Assembly (NCBI GenBank): GCA_041916675.1
Contig: JAYRZB010000004.1
Span: 186,001 to 250,000 of the forward strand
Length of the DNA stretch: 64,000 nucleotides
Origin: JAYRZB01 sp041916675
GTDB lineage: Bacteria > Pseudomonadota > Alphaproteobacteria > Rhizobiales > Devosiaceae
Reading direction: 5' to 3'
The notes under the pieces are model-generated. The model was not told where the DNA came from and did not search any database. It was given only the letters and a program-made list of their open reading frames with translations. A program made the position numbers and the translations under genes. How positions within the stretch are numbered: position 1 is the first letter of the stretch; every line of letters starts with the position of its first letter. Of this stretch, positions 45,894 to 54,350 are shown piece after piece.

Positions 45894-47377
45894 CGCTTCT
45901 TGAGATGCGCCATGAAGTATTCCGGGTTCAGCGTTTCGCCGGTGGCGCGCTTGATCAGATCCGGCGTTGAATGGTGCGACGCCTGTTGCCAGATGTTCTC
46001 GCTCCGCCAGCGGTTCACGCCCGAAAAGTCACCGCGCCGCACATCGTCTCGAACGCCCGGATTGCCTTTTTCCATGGCTGCCCACTGTTGCGCTGCAATC
46101 AGCGCGCCCAGTGTATAGGAGGGGAAATACCCAAACGCGCCACCCGGCCAATGCACGTCCTGCATTGGGCCATCTTTAGGATTGTCGATGGTCGAAAGTC
46201 CCAGATATTCCTGCATCTTTGCATCCCACGCTTCAGGGATATCGGCAGTCGCCAGCTTACCAGCCACAAGGTCTTGCTCCAGTTCAAAGCGCAGGATCAC
46301 ATGCAGCGGATAAGTCGCCTCGTCTGAATCCACGCGGATAAAGCCGCGCTTGACGTTGTGGACATGCCCCAGGATGTCCTCGACCGACCAGCCTTCGACA
46401 ACGCCTTCGCCGAGGTGTCGGCCGACCTGGGGCAGGGCCCATTCCCAGAACTCGGCGGTCCGGGCCAGCTGCATTTCAACAAATAGGCTCTGGCTCTCAT
46501 GGATGGCCATGCCGCGCGCCCGGCCAAGCGGCCAATGGCTCCATTCCTTCGGCAGGCCTTGTTCATAAAGGGCATGGCCGGTCTCGTGCAGCACGCCCAT
46601 GAGTGCCGACAGGTATTCATCCGAGCGATAGCGCGTCGTCATCCGCACATCCGTCGGCACACCGCCGCAGAAGGGGTGGTGCGATACGTCGAGCCGCCCA
46701 TGGGTAAAGTCAAAGCCCAGCGCCCCCATCATGAACAGGCCCAACTCGCGCTGCTTTTCAATGCCAAATGGTCCCGCCAGGGCTTTGACCGGCCGACGCG
46801 CCCGCTTCTCCTCCTGGTGTGCAAGTGCTTGAGGCACGAAGTCTTTGAGGAATGTCTTGAGCGTGGCGAAGACCGGGGCCACGTCTGCCGCGCGCGTGCC
46901 GGGGTCATATTGCTCCATAAGAGCATCGTAGGGCGCCAGGCCAAGCACCTCGGCGCGCAATTGCGCTTCCTCACGCACGATCTCGATCACGCCATCGAGT
47001 GCGGGCAAAAAACTCGCCCAGTCGTTCTTGGCCCGCAGGTCGCGCCACATCTGCTCAGAGCGCATGTTGGCGATGGTCTTGCGGCGCACAAACTCGCCCG
47101 GCAAGCAGGTCATGTTGGTGTGGACGCGCTTGAATTCCTTCAGCGCCAGCGCGCGGTCGCCCTCGAGACCTTCATTCTCGGCCTTGTTGATCCACTCGGC
47201 GACCTCGGGGGCGGTGGCCATTTCGTGATACATGCCAGCCAGCATTGCCATGGCCTCGGCGCGTTTTTCGCCGCCTCCCACCGGCATTTGCACCGCCTCA
47301 TCAACCGAAAGAATGGATTGGGCATGCTCAAGTGCTTCAAGCTTGCGGCCGAGTTCATCGAGTTTGGCAAACGACAT
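45881..47377 (-). CDS. Carboxypeptidase M32 (Taq type)
   Basis: A 498-residue cytosolic zinc carboxypeptidase. HETGHALYEQG carries the HExxH zinc site and GMAIHESQSLF the downstream metal-ligand glutamate; YPLHVILRFELEQDL and FGYFPSYTLGA are further family blocks. It trims C-terminal residues from peptides. ATG 47377 with GGAAGG about 9 bp upstream is used; the frame extends to 47428. It sits between flagellar and two-component genes with no obvious link. Confidence 0.93.
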   Translation of the reverse strand: MSFAKLDELGRKLEALEHAQSILSVDEAVQMPVGGGEKRAEAMAMLAGMYHEMATAPEVAEWINKAENEGLEGDRALALKEFKRVHTNMTCLPGEFVRRKTIANMRSEQMWRDLRAKNDWASFLPALDGVIEIVREEAQLRAEVLGLAPYDALMEQYDPGTRAADVAPVFATLKTFLKDFVPQALAHQEEKRARRPVKALAGPFGIEKQRELGLFMMGALGFDFTHGRLDVSHHPFCGGVPTDVRMTTRYRSDEYLSALMGVLHETGHALYEQGLPKEWSHWPLGRARGMAIHESQSLFVEMQLARTAEFWEWALPQVGRHLGEGVVEGWSVEDILGHVHNVKRGFIRVDSDEATYPLHVILRFELEQDLVAGKLATADIPEAWDAKMQEYLGLSTIDNPKDGPMQDVHWPGGAFGYFPSYTLGALIAAQQWAAMEKGNPGVRDDVRRGDFSGVNRWRSENIWQQASHHSTPDLIKRATGETLNPEYFMAHLKKRYLA

Positions 47378-47434
47378 GGCAAGAACCTTCCGAGGCTGGG
47401 ACGGCATGCATAGTAGAGATCGGCACAATGGGGA

Positions 47435-47462
47435 AGGGCGCAGCCGGGGATGGCTGCGCCCT
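47435..47462. terminator. Terminator-like hairpin after flgH
   Basis: An 11-bp perfect stem AGGGCGCAGCC/GGCTGCGCCCT with a 6-base loop, in the gap between the flgH stop and the M32 peptidase start. T-tracts are short. Confidence 0.7.
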
Positions 47463-47541
47463 CAAATCCGGACTCTATTCTGGAGCCTCGGAGCCCGCCG
47501 CACCAATGGGGGATTGTGCGGCGGGAAACTGGGATTGGGAA

Positions 47542-48276
47542 CTAGAAGGGCAGGATCGCGTCGAGCACCTGCTGGCCATAGCGCGGCTGCTGCACGTCGG
47601 TGATCTGTCCGCGGCCACCGTAGGCGATCCGGGCTTCAGCGATCTTGGAGGATGGGATGGTATTGTCCGCACCGATGTCTTCCGGACGTACAATACCGGC
47701 AACGATCAGGTCGCGGATCTCGAAGTTCACCCGCACTTCCTGATGCCCTTCGATCACCAGGTTGCCGTTGGGCAGCACCTGCGTCACCACGGCCGCAACC
47801 GAGGTATCGACGCTCTCCTTGCGGTTGACTGAGCCCGAACCGGTATCGCCCTGGCCAGAGGTCACATCAATGGCAGCGGACGGGTCAACACCGGGTGCCA
47901 CGGCGCTGAAGATTGAACCGATGGCACCACCGGCGCCCGCCGAATTCGTCGCCGAGCGGTTGCGGGCCGTCTGGTTCGAGATCTGCGCCTTGTCCGAGAT
48001 CGAGACCATCACGGTCAGGATATCGCCAACCTTGTGGGCGCGCTGGTCCTTGAAGAACCCCTTGGCATTGGTCGAAAACAGCGAATTGGGCTGGTAGGCC
48101 GAAGCTTCAACCACCGGCATCGGCATGTTCACCGGCCGATAGCCTGGCTGCATGGTGGGGTCTTCGATGGCCGAGAGGGCCGGGGTTTCGCCGACGCTGG
48201 CCAGGCGGCTCATGGTATTGCAGCCGGCGAGCAGCACGGTCAGGCTCAAAAGGGCGGCGATCTTGATGGCGTTCAT
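47542..48276 (-). CDS. flgH: Flagellar L-ring protein FlgH
   Basis: A 244-residue outer membrane lipoprotein of the L-ring. The signal peptide ends in a lipobox LLAGCN. NSLFSTNAKGFFKDQRAHKVGDILTV and VLPNGNLVIEGHQEVRVN are FlgH hallmarks. ATG 48276 is preferred over ATG 48282 because GGGAG then has an 8-base spacing. Last gene of flgF-flgG-flgA-flgH. Confidence 0.94.
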   Translation of the reverse strand: MNAIKIAALLSLTVLLAGCNTMSRLASVGETPALSAIEDPTMQPGYRPVNMPMPVVEASAYQPNSLFSTNAKGFFKDQRAHKVGDILTVMVSISDKAQISNQTARNRSATNSAGAGGAIGSIFSAVAPGVDPSAAIDVTSGQGDTGSGSVNRKESVDTSVAAVVTQVLPNGNLVIEGHQEVRVNFEIRDLIVAGIVRPEDIGADNTIPSSKIAEARIAYGGRGQITDVQQPRYGQQVLDAILPF

Positions 48277-48298
48277 TTTCATTGCTCCCGTGCTGGCC

Positions 48299-49243
48299 TT
48301 AGAGCCCGGCCACGTTCATGGAATTGGAAGTGACTTCGACAGTGCCCTTGCCCACCGCAATGCCGACAAGCACGCGCTTTGAAGCGAGGTTGATCACCTG
48401 AATGGATTCGCCCTGGCTGGCCGCGTTCAGCGCGGTTGCCTTGACTGAAAGGGTGAGCGGGCCATTGCGAAAGAATACGGTCACCGGTTCGTTGCGGCTT
48501 ATGACGATGGGCTCGTCAACATCTGCGGCGCGCAGCAGCATGCCGGCTCGGCTCTGGCGCTGCAGTGCCTTCCCCACCAACTGGTCAATCGAGGCAAAGC
48601 CGTTGGTTTCGGCGAACTTGAGCGGCACGCGGCGCATCTCGATATCTTCAGGGGTAAGTATCGTGCCGGAGGGCAGCGAAGCAGCGAGGTGTGGGGCCTC
48701 GATCAGCAGATCGATGCGACCGGTAACGTCCACCGGCTCCTTGACGCCTGCCACAATAAAGCGGGCCGCGAAGGTGCCATTGCCTGGCAGGTAACGCAGG
48801 CTGGCAAGATACACTGGCTGGTCTACCGCTTCGGCGTTGATCGCCTGGAATGGCATATCGAAGACGGTGTCGAGGGTGGCGCCGTTCATCAAGATTCCGC
48901 GTCCGGACAGGTCGGCGGCAATCAGGTCCGTCAGCATCGTTTCGTCCACGATCTGGGCCTGGCGCGCCACGCGCACCTGCTCGATGCCCATTTCGTCAAA
49001 ATCGGTGATACCGATCCGGGCCGCTGCCTTGCGGACGGCATTGATATCGACAAGTCCCGAAGTGCCGGGGGCCGGGGCGCGGAACAGGGCTTCCTCGGCC
49101 ATCATTCCGGCGTCGGCGAACATGTCGCCGACCGTTACCACTTCGGAATTTACCATCACATTGCCCTTGAGAACGGGCGCGGCGACTGCGACGGAGGCCA
49201 ACAGGCAAGAGATCAGAACGCTCAGGGCGAAGGTTGATTTCAT
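48299..49243 (-). CDS. flgA: Flagellar basal body P-ring formation protein FlgA
   Basis: A 314-residue periplasmic chaperone for P-ring assembly. It has a signal peptide (FALSVLISCLLASVAVA), and the SAF domain is in the C-terminal half (LPSGTILTPEDIEMRRVPL, GMLLRAADVDEPIVISRNEPVTV). It is longer than E. coli FlgA (219) through an N-terminal extension, as in other alphaproteobacteria. ATG 49243 with GAGGAG 7 bases upstream is used; GTG 49246 is in frame. Confidence 0.9.
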   Translation of the reverse strand: MKSTFALSVLISCLLASVAVAAPVLKGNVMVNSEVVTVGDMFADAGMMAEEALFRAPAPGTSGLVDINAVRKAAARIGITDFDEMGIEQVRVARQAQIVDETMLTDLIAADLSGRGILMNGATLDTVFDMPFQAINAEAVDQPVYLASLRYLPGNGTFAARFIVAGVKEPVDVTGRIDLLIEAPHLAASLPSGTILTPEDIEMRRVPLKFAETNGFASIDQLVGKALQRQSRAGMLLRAADVDEPIVISRNEPVTVFFRNGPLTLSVKATALNAASQGESIQVINLASKRVLVGIAVGKGTVEVTSNSMNVAGL

Positions 49244-49254
49244 CACTCAGCTCC

Positions 49255-50037
49255 TCAGCGCATCTGGCTTGTGGCTTGCAGCATCTGGTCGGCCCCGGAA
49301 ATGACGCGGGAGTTCATTTCGTAGGCGCGCTGCGCTGCAATCATGTCGGCAATCTCTGTCACGGCGTTCACGTTCGCCATTTCGAGGTACCGCTGCTGCA
49401 GGTTGCCCATGCCATCGGCGTCGGCCGTGCCAACCTGGGCCGTGCCGCTGGCGGCGGTTTCAACGAAGTTGTTGTCCCCGATCGATTGTAGACCTTCCTT
49501 GTTCACAAACCGGGCCAGCTGAATCTGGCCGAGCTGGGTGGAGGTTGAGTCCGTACCGATAAAAGCCTCCACGGTTCCGTCGCGGCTGATCGAGATCGAG
49601 TTGGCGTCCTGCGGAATGGTAATGCCAGGCTGGATCACGAAGCCGTTCACATTGACGAGCTGGCCGTTGGAGTCGCGTTCGAACGACCCATCGCGGGTAT
49701 AGGCGGTGCGGCCATCGGGCAATTGCACCATAAAGAAGCCCTCGCCCTGAATGGCGATGTCGAGATCCTTTTCGCTCAGCACAACGTTGCCCTGGCTCAT
49801 GATACGGGGGGTGGCGGCTGTGCGCACGCCCGAGCCGACTTCGACACCGACCGGCACCTGCGTGCCATCGGAGGTTTGGGAGCCAGCGCGGCGATATTCC
49901 TGGTAGAGCATGTCCTGGAATTCAGCGCGCTGGCGCTTGAAGCCAGTGGTGCGCATGTTGGCAATGTTGTTGGAGATCACTTCAACATTGCGTTCCTGGG
50001 CCATCATGCCGGTGGATGCGATATAGAGCGCTTGCAT
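49255..50037 (-). CDS. flgG: Flagellar distal rod protein FlgG
   Basis: A 260-residue rod subunit. MQALYIASTGMMAQERNVEVISNNIANMRTTGFKRQRAEF and the C-terminal EIADMIAAQRAYEMNSRVI are the rod-protein signatures. It follows flgF by 18 bp and precedes flgA by 11 bp. Confidence 0.96.
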   Translation of the reverse strand: MQALYIASTGMMAQERNVEVISNNIANMRTTGFKRQRAEFQDMLYQEYRRAGSQTSDGTQVPVGVEVGSGVRTAATPRIMSQGNVVLSEKDLDIAIQGEGFFMVQLPDGRTAYTRDGSFERDSNGQLVNVNGFVIQPGITIPQDANSISISRDGTVEAFIGTDSTSTQLGQIQLARFVNKEGLQSIGDNNFVETAASGTAQVGTADADGMGNLQQRYLEMANVNAVTEIADMIAAQRAYEMNSRVISGADQMLQATSQMR

Positions 50038-50055
50038 GGCTGAAAATCTCTCTTG

Positions 50056-50796
50056 TTACGCTGACATGTCGCCCAGGCGGCGAATGGCGCTGGTGCGCAG
50101 CTCGCTCTGGCGTTCCATGAGGGATGCTAGGGACTCGTAGGCGCGCGAGACGCGGATCATCTGCGCCATTTCGGAGACGCCCGAGACATTGGAGCGTTCG
50201 ATGGCGCCGCCGAGGATTCGCGAGTTGACGGCTGGCTGCGGAGTGCCTCCGGCATAAAGATTGTCGCCTTCGCGGCTCAGGGCCTGCGGATCGGCAAACT
50301 CAACCAGCGCCAATTTGCCCTTGGCGCCGCTGCTGCTCAAAATTGTGCCGTCGGCGGCAAAGCCGATGTCGGTGTCCGTCGGCTCAAACCGCACCGGGCC
50401 GCCATCAGACAGGACGGGGTAGCCGTTGAGATCAGTGAGAATGCCTTCGGCATTGATAGCCAGCGCCCCGGCCCGGGTGTAGCGGTCACCGGCGGGGGTC
50501 TGCACGGTCAGGAAACCTTCGCCCTGGATGGCCACATCCAGCGCATTTCCCGTTTGGGTGATCGCACCGGCGGCCATGTCGTGCATGGTGGCCCAGTCCT
50601 GCGTGTAAGACAGGGGCTGGTCGAGCATGGCGAAGTCGCGGTCCTTGGCGACCGGCATCACATATTCTTCAAACAGCAGGTTCTCGGCCTTGAAGCCGGT
50701 GGTGTTGACGTTGGCCATGTTGTTGGCCACCACGTCCATCTGCCTTTGCAGCGCGATCTGCCTCGAAAGGCTGATCAGATGCATGTTTTCTGACAT
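50056..50796 (-). CDS. flgF: Flagellar proximal rod protein FlgF
   Basis: A 246-residue rod subunit with VVANNMANVNTTGFKAENLL near the N-terminus and VSEMAQMIRVSRAYESLASL at the C-terminus. It is the first gene of the flgF-flgG-flgA-flgH operon, preceded by a sigma-54-like promoter. Confidence 0.93.
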   Translation of the reverse strand: MSENMHLISLSRQIALQRQMDVVANNMANVNTTGFKAENLLFEEYVMPVAKDRDFAMLDQPLSYTQDWATMHDMAAGAITQTGNALDVAIQGEGFLTVQTPAGDRYTRAGALAINAEGILTDLNGYPVLSDGGPVRFEPTDTDIGFAADGTILSSSGAKGKLALVEFADPQALSREGDNLYAGGTPQPAVNSRILGGAIERSNVSGVSEMAQMIRVSRAYESLASLMERQSELRTSAIRRLGDMSA

Positions 50797-50863
50797 GCGC
50801 GTTCCCCGTGTTAATCCCCAGATCCACCTGACGTCCCCACGCCGCTGGATCTGCCCTTAACAC

Positions 50864-50879
50864 TGCAGAAACCATGCCA
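50864..50879 (-). promoter_or_regulatory. Sigma-54 promoter of flgF-flgG-flgA-flgH
   Basis: On the minus strand TGGCATGGTTTCTGCA fits the -24/-12 pattern with 10 bases between GG and GC, 67 bp before the flgF start codon. A candidate enhancer palindrome lies about 90 bp upstream. Confidence 0.65.
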
Positions 50880-50965
50880 GTCCGATAAATTGAATAAAAT
50901 CATAGATATAGCGCCGATGCGCCATTAGTGCCGGCATTGTATGAACTGCCAGCGCGGCAAGTTTT

Positions 50966-50983
50966 ACCCGGCAAATTCTGCCG
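50966..50983. promoter_or_regulatory. FlbD/ftr-like palindrome between flgF and fliL
   Basis: ACCCGGCAAATTCTGCCG contains GGCA-AATTC-TGCC (50970-50982), identical in its 13-base core to the flgE upstream site. Confidence 0.55.
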
Positions 50984-50997
50984 CTTGACCCGAGATT

Positions 50998-51012
50998 GTA
51001 ACCAATCGTTAA
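50998..51012. promoter_or_regulatory. CtrA-like box upstream of fliL
   Basis: GTAACCAATCGTTAA has one mismatch to TTAA-N7-TTAA and runs into TTAACCAT, a common CtrA half-site. It lies 63 bp before the fliL start. No sigma-54 promoter was found in the fliL direction. Confidence 0.45.
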
Positions 51013-51074
51013 CCATCGGGCGCTTAGCTGGTGAAAGGCCGGAATCGTCCGGATATGCAAGGGAAACTGCGCCC

Positions 51075-51566
51075 ATGGCCGCCGAAGCCGAAATCGAAGA
51101 AGGCGCAAAGCCGGAAGCGAAAAAGAGCAAGAAGATGCTCTTCATCATCATCGCCGCGGCTGCATTCCTCATTGTGGCCGCCGGTGGCGCCTATGTACTG
51201 CTGTTTGCAGGCAAGGGCGCCCCAGAGGCTGCCCATGGTGAGGTTCTTCCCGCGCACGAGTCCTTTATCTTCAACCTGCCAACCATGACCGTGAACCTCA
51301 ACAATGAGGGCAGCGGGCAGGGGGCATTCATGAAGCTCACCATCGCCATCGAAGTAGCCGATGAAGAGATGATGACCACCATCCAGCCGCGCATGGCCAA
51401 GGTGATCGACGCGTTTCAGGTCTACCTGCGCGAGTTGCGCAAGAGCGATCTTGAGGGGTCGGCCGGTATCTACCGCCTGAAGGAAGAGCTGCGCCGCCGT
51501 GTGAACCTTGCAATTGCTCCGGCGCAGATCGACGGCGTGCTCTTCAAAGAAATCCTGATCCAGTAG
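51075..51566 (+). CDS. fliL: Flagellar basal body-associated protein FliL
   Basis: A 163-residue single-pass inner membrane protein. An acidic and basic N-terminus is followed by the segment MLFIIIAAAAFLIVAAGGAYVLLF, then a periplasmic domain with SFIFNLPTMTVNLNNEG and the C-terminal DGVLFKEILIQ. FliL supports the stator at the motor. First gene of the fliL-fliM-DUF6468-motE-TPR operon. Confidence 0.93.
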   Translation: MAAEAEIEEGAKPEAKKSKKMLFIIIAAAAFLIVAAGGAYVLLFAGKGAPEAAHGEVLPAHESFIFNLPTMTVNLNNEGSGQGAFMKLTIAIEVADEEMMTTIQPRMAKVIDAFQVYLRELRKSDLEGSAGIYRLKEELRRRVNLAIAPAQIDGVLFKEILIQ

Positions 51567-51576
51567 GAATTTGGCA

Positions 51577-52734
51577 ATGGCCGGGCCCACCGAGCAGGAC
51601 AAACTCAGCGCAGAATGGGGCCTCGACGAGGTCACCCTGGCCGATGAAGGTCCGGCAAAGCCTGACACCAGCATGTCTGCCGAATGGGCAGCCATGCTTG
51701 AAGCTGAGGGCAGTGACGCCGAAGGCCCCGACCGCGTCCTCAATCAGGACGAGATCGACAGCCTGCTTGGCTTTGATTCAAACGCTGGCGGCAATGTTGA
51801 ACTGACCGGCGTTCAGGCGCTGATCAATTCCGCGCTTGTCAGCTATGAACGCCTGCCGATGCTCGAAATCGTCTTCGACCGGCTGGTGCGCCTGGCGACG
51901 ACGTCGTTGCGCAATTTCACCTCGGACAATGTCGAAGTCTCGCTCGATTCCATTTCATCGGTGCGCTTTGGCGACTACCTCAACTCAATACCGCTGCCCG
52001 CCATTCTCTCGGTTATCAAGGCCGAGGAATGGGAGAATTACGGGCTGCTGACGGTCGATTCTTCCCTGATCTATTCCATGATCGACGTCTTGCTCGGCGG
52101 GCGGCGGATCGGGGGCAATATTCGCGTCGAGGGCCGCCCTTATACGACCATCGAAATGGCCCTGGCCCGCCGCATGATCGAGGTCATCCTTGAAGACACG
52201 CACCGTGCGTTTGAGCCGGTGACGCAGGTCAATTTCAAACTCGAGCGCATGGAGACCAATCCGCGCTTTGCCGCCATCTCGCGTCCCGCCAATGCCGCCA
52301 TTCTAATAGAGCTGCGCATTGAAATGGATGATCGCGGCGGCAAGATCGAAATCCTTTTGCCCTATGCCACTATCGAACCCATCCGCGCCCAGTTGCTGCA
52401 GATGTTCATGGGCGAAAAGTTTGGCCGCGATCCGATCTGGGAAGGGCATCTGGCCACTGAAATTTTTGCCGCCGATGTTGAGGTCGAAGCCATCCTGCAC
52501 GAGGTCGATCTGCCTTTGAGTCGCGTCCTCGCGCTGCAGGTTGGGGAGACCGTGATGTTCGACCGTACGCCGGTGGACCCGGTTCGGTTGCGCTGCGGCG
52601 ATGTTGAACTGACACAGGCCATCATGGGTCACATCGGCAACAACGTTTCGGTGCGCGTCACGCGCCCGCTCAATCCACCCAAAGTCACCATGGCGGCATT
52701 CGAAGCCATAGACGAAACCCAGGAGGGACGCTGA
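51577..52734 (+). CDS. fliM: Flagellar motor switch protein FliM
   Basis: A 385-residue C-ring protein. The N-terminal VLNQDEIDSLLGF is the CheY-P binding motif, here preceded by about 50 extra residues. The CheC-like middle domain and the C-terminal FliN-like domain (LPLSRVLALQVGETVMFDR) are present. ATG 51577 is chosen over TTG 51571, with AGGA at 51565. The stop overlaps the next start by one base. Confidence 0.94.
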   Translation: MAGPTEQDKLSAEWGLDEVTLADEGPAKPDTSMSAEWAAMLEAEGSDAEGPDRVLNQDEIDSLLGFDSNAGGNVELTGVQALINSALVSYERLPMLEIVFDRLVRLATTSLRNFTSDNVEVSLDSISSVRFGDYLNSIPLPAILSVIKAEEWENYGLLTVDSSLIYSMIDVLLGGRRIGGNIRVEGRPYTTIEMALARRMIEVILEDTHRAFEPVTQVNFKLERMETNPRFAAISRPANAAILIELRIEMDDRGGKIEILLPYATIEPIRAQLLQMFMGEKFGRDPIWEGHLATEIFAADVEVEAILHEVDLPLSRVLALQVGETVMFDRTPVDPVRLRCGDVELTQAIMGHIGNNVSVRVTRPLNPPKVTMAAFEAIDETQEGR

Positions 52735-53195
52735 TGTTCGGAATGCCGTTTGGAGTGGTGGTGGAAGGGCTTGTGGCCATTTTGCTCATGCTCACCATTG
52801 GCTATTGCGTGGTGCTCAATGAGCGCCTCAAGCGCCTGCATGCCGATCGCGATACCCTGCGGCAGATGGTGGCAGACCTCGTGGCCGCAACCGATCTTGC
52901 CAACGCCGCAGTCAAGGAACTCAAGGGCACGGCCATGGAGGCCGATCTTTCTCTCCAGGCCCGCCTCGCCGAGGCCGACAAATTTGGCGTGCAGCTTGCC
53001 AATCACGTTGCCGCCGGCACTTCGCTGATGGAGCGCATTGCGCGCATCACTGCGGTGGCCCAGCAGAGCAGTCGCGTCGAGCCAGAGATAGATCCGGCCG
53101 ATGATCGCATGCCTGCGCCGCCCGAACCCAATCGCCTGCAGTCCGCACTCGCTCAATTGGCGTCCCGGCCGCGCATCCGGGGGACGGCTGCATGA
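52734..53195 (+). CDS. DUF6468 flagellar cluster protein
   Basis: A 153-residue protein with one N-terminal membrane segment (GVVVEGLVAILLMLTIGYCVVL) and a long helical cytoplasmic or periplasmic part (VADLVAATDLANAAVKELKG). It matches the DUF6468 type found in alphaproteobacterial motor operons between fliM and motE. The role is unknown. It is translationally coupled on both sides (1-bp and 4-bp overlaps). Confidence 0.75.
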   Translation: MFGMPFGVVVEGLVAILLMLTIGYCVVLNERLKRLHADRDTLRQMVADLVAATDLANAAVKELKGTAMEADLSLQARLAEADKFGVQLANHVAAGTSLMERIARITAVAQQSSRVEPEIDPADDRMPAPPEPNRLQSALAQLASRPRIRGTAA

Positions 53196-54259
53196 AACAG
53201 ATCCGCCTGCTGCCCGTTGTCATCTTTGCAGCCGTCGCTCTCCTGATCTTCAAGGGAGTTGGCCTGGTTACGCAGGGTGGCTATGTGCTTGCAGGTACTT
53301 CGATTGCAATAGCTGCTGGCGATGCGCATGGCGGCGCACCGGCGGGCGGCGAGACCTCCCTGACGCCCGACGGCGCCATCGATACAGGCCCGACCATGAC
53401 CGACACTAGCCCGGTCATGGAGGATGCCTCTCCAACCCTGCCCACCACGGATGCTGCCGCCGGTGGCCATGGCGCGACTGCCGCCGAAGGCGAAGACGCT
53501 ACGCACGGTGAAGCAGCGCCCGCTGCCGGAGAGGCAGCCCCTGCCGATGCTCCCTCCTCCGAAGGTGCTCCGGCCGAGGCGTCCGCTGCCATTGACCCGG
53601 CCTGTCTCCCCGCGGATCCTGCTGCAGCCGAAGGCAACGCTGGCCATGCTGCCCCCGGCGAGGGTGATGCCGCCGCACACGACGCGCCCGCCGAAGGCGA
53701 AGCCGCAGCAATGCCCGCGGACTGCCCACCGGTCGGCGATGCCATTCCTATGGCCACCAATGCGCAGGGCGAAATCGTTCCGCTTTCGGAATTGAATGGT
53801 GCAGCGTCCAGCGAAAAGCAGATTCTTGAACGTCTGTCCGAGCGCCGTGCTGAGCTGGATACCCGCGAATCTGAACTCACAATGCGCGCTGCCCTCGTCG
53901 AGGCCGCCGAGAAGCGGCTCGCCGAACGTCAGGCGGCGCTGGAGCAGCTGCAGGCGCAGGTTAATGCACTCGTCGATCAGAAGAAGGCCGCCGAGGAAGA
54001 GCAGTTCAAGGCACTGGTCAGCATGTATGAGACCATGAAGCCCAAGGAGGCGGCGCTTATTCTGAATGATCTCGACATCAATGTGCTGCTGCGCGTTGCT
54101 CGGGCGATGAACCCGCGCAAGATGGCGCCGATCATGGCACGGATGGTGCCGGAAAAGGCGCAGGCGCTTACCGTTGGCCTGGCAGCCGATCAGCCCGGCA
54201 CCGAGCTTGCCGCAACGCCTGAGGATCTCGCTGCGCTGCCCGAGATCGTGGGGCAATAG
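53192..54259 (+). CDS. motE: MotE-like periplasmic motility chaperone with long Ala/Glu/Gly-rich linker
   Basis: A 355-residue protein. A membrane anchor or signal segment at 5-25 is followed by about 170 residues of Ala/Glu/Gly/Pro low complexity. A coiled coil (ERLSERRAELDTRESELTMR) and a MgtE-N/MotE-like end (ALVSMYETMKPKEAALILND, MNPRKMAPIMARMVPEKAQAL) follow. In Sinorhizobium MotE is a chaperone for the MotC protein of the motor. Typical MotE proteins are near 180-200 residues, so the linker is unusual. Confidence 0.78.
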   Translation: MKQIRLLPVVIFAAVALLIFKGVGLVTQGGYVLAGTSIAIAAGDAHGGAPAGGETSLTPDGAIDTGPTMTDTSPVMEDASPTLPTTDAAAGGHGATAAEGEDATHGEAAPAAGEAAPADAPSSEGAPAEASAAIDPACLPADPAAAEGNAGHAAPGEGDAAAHDAPAEGEAAAMPADCPPVGDAIPMATNAQGEIVPLSELNGAASSEKQILERLSERRAELDTRESELTMRAALVEAAEKRLAERQAALEQLQAQVNALVDQKKAAEEEQFKALVSMYETMKPKEAALILNDLDINVLLRVARAMNPRKMAPIMARMVPEKAQALTVGLAADQPGTELAATPEDLAALPEIVGQ

Positions 54260-54350
54260 GCTCAAGTTTTGCCGCCTCCTGTAACATGGCGTTAAGTCCC
54301 GGTCCGGTAGTTTGTACCCTCCAGAAGGTACAGGCGGGTCGCGGTCAAGA

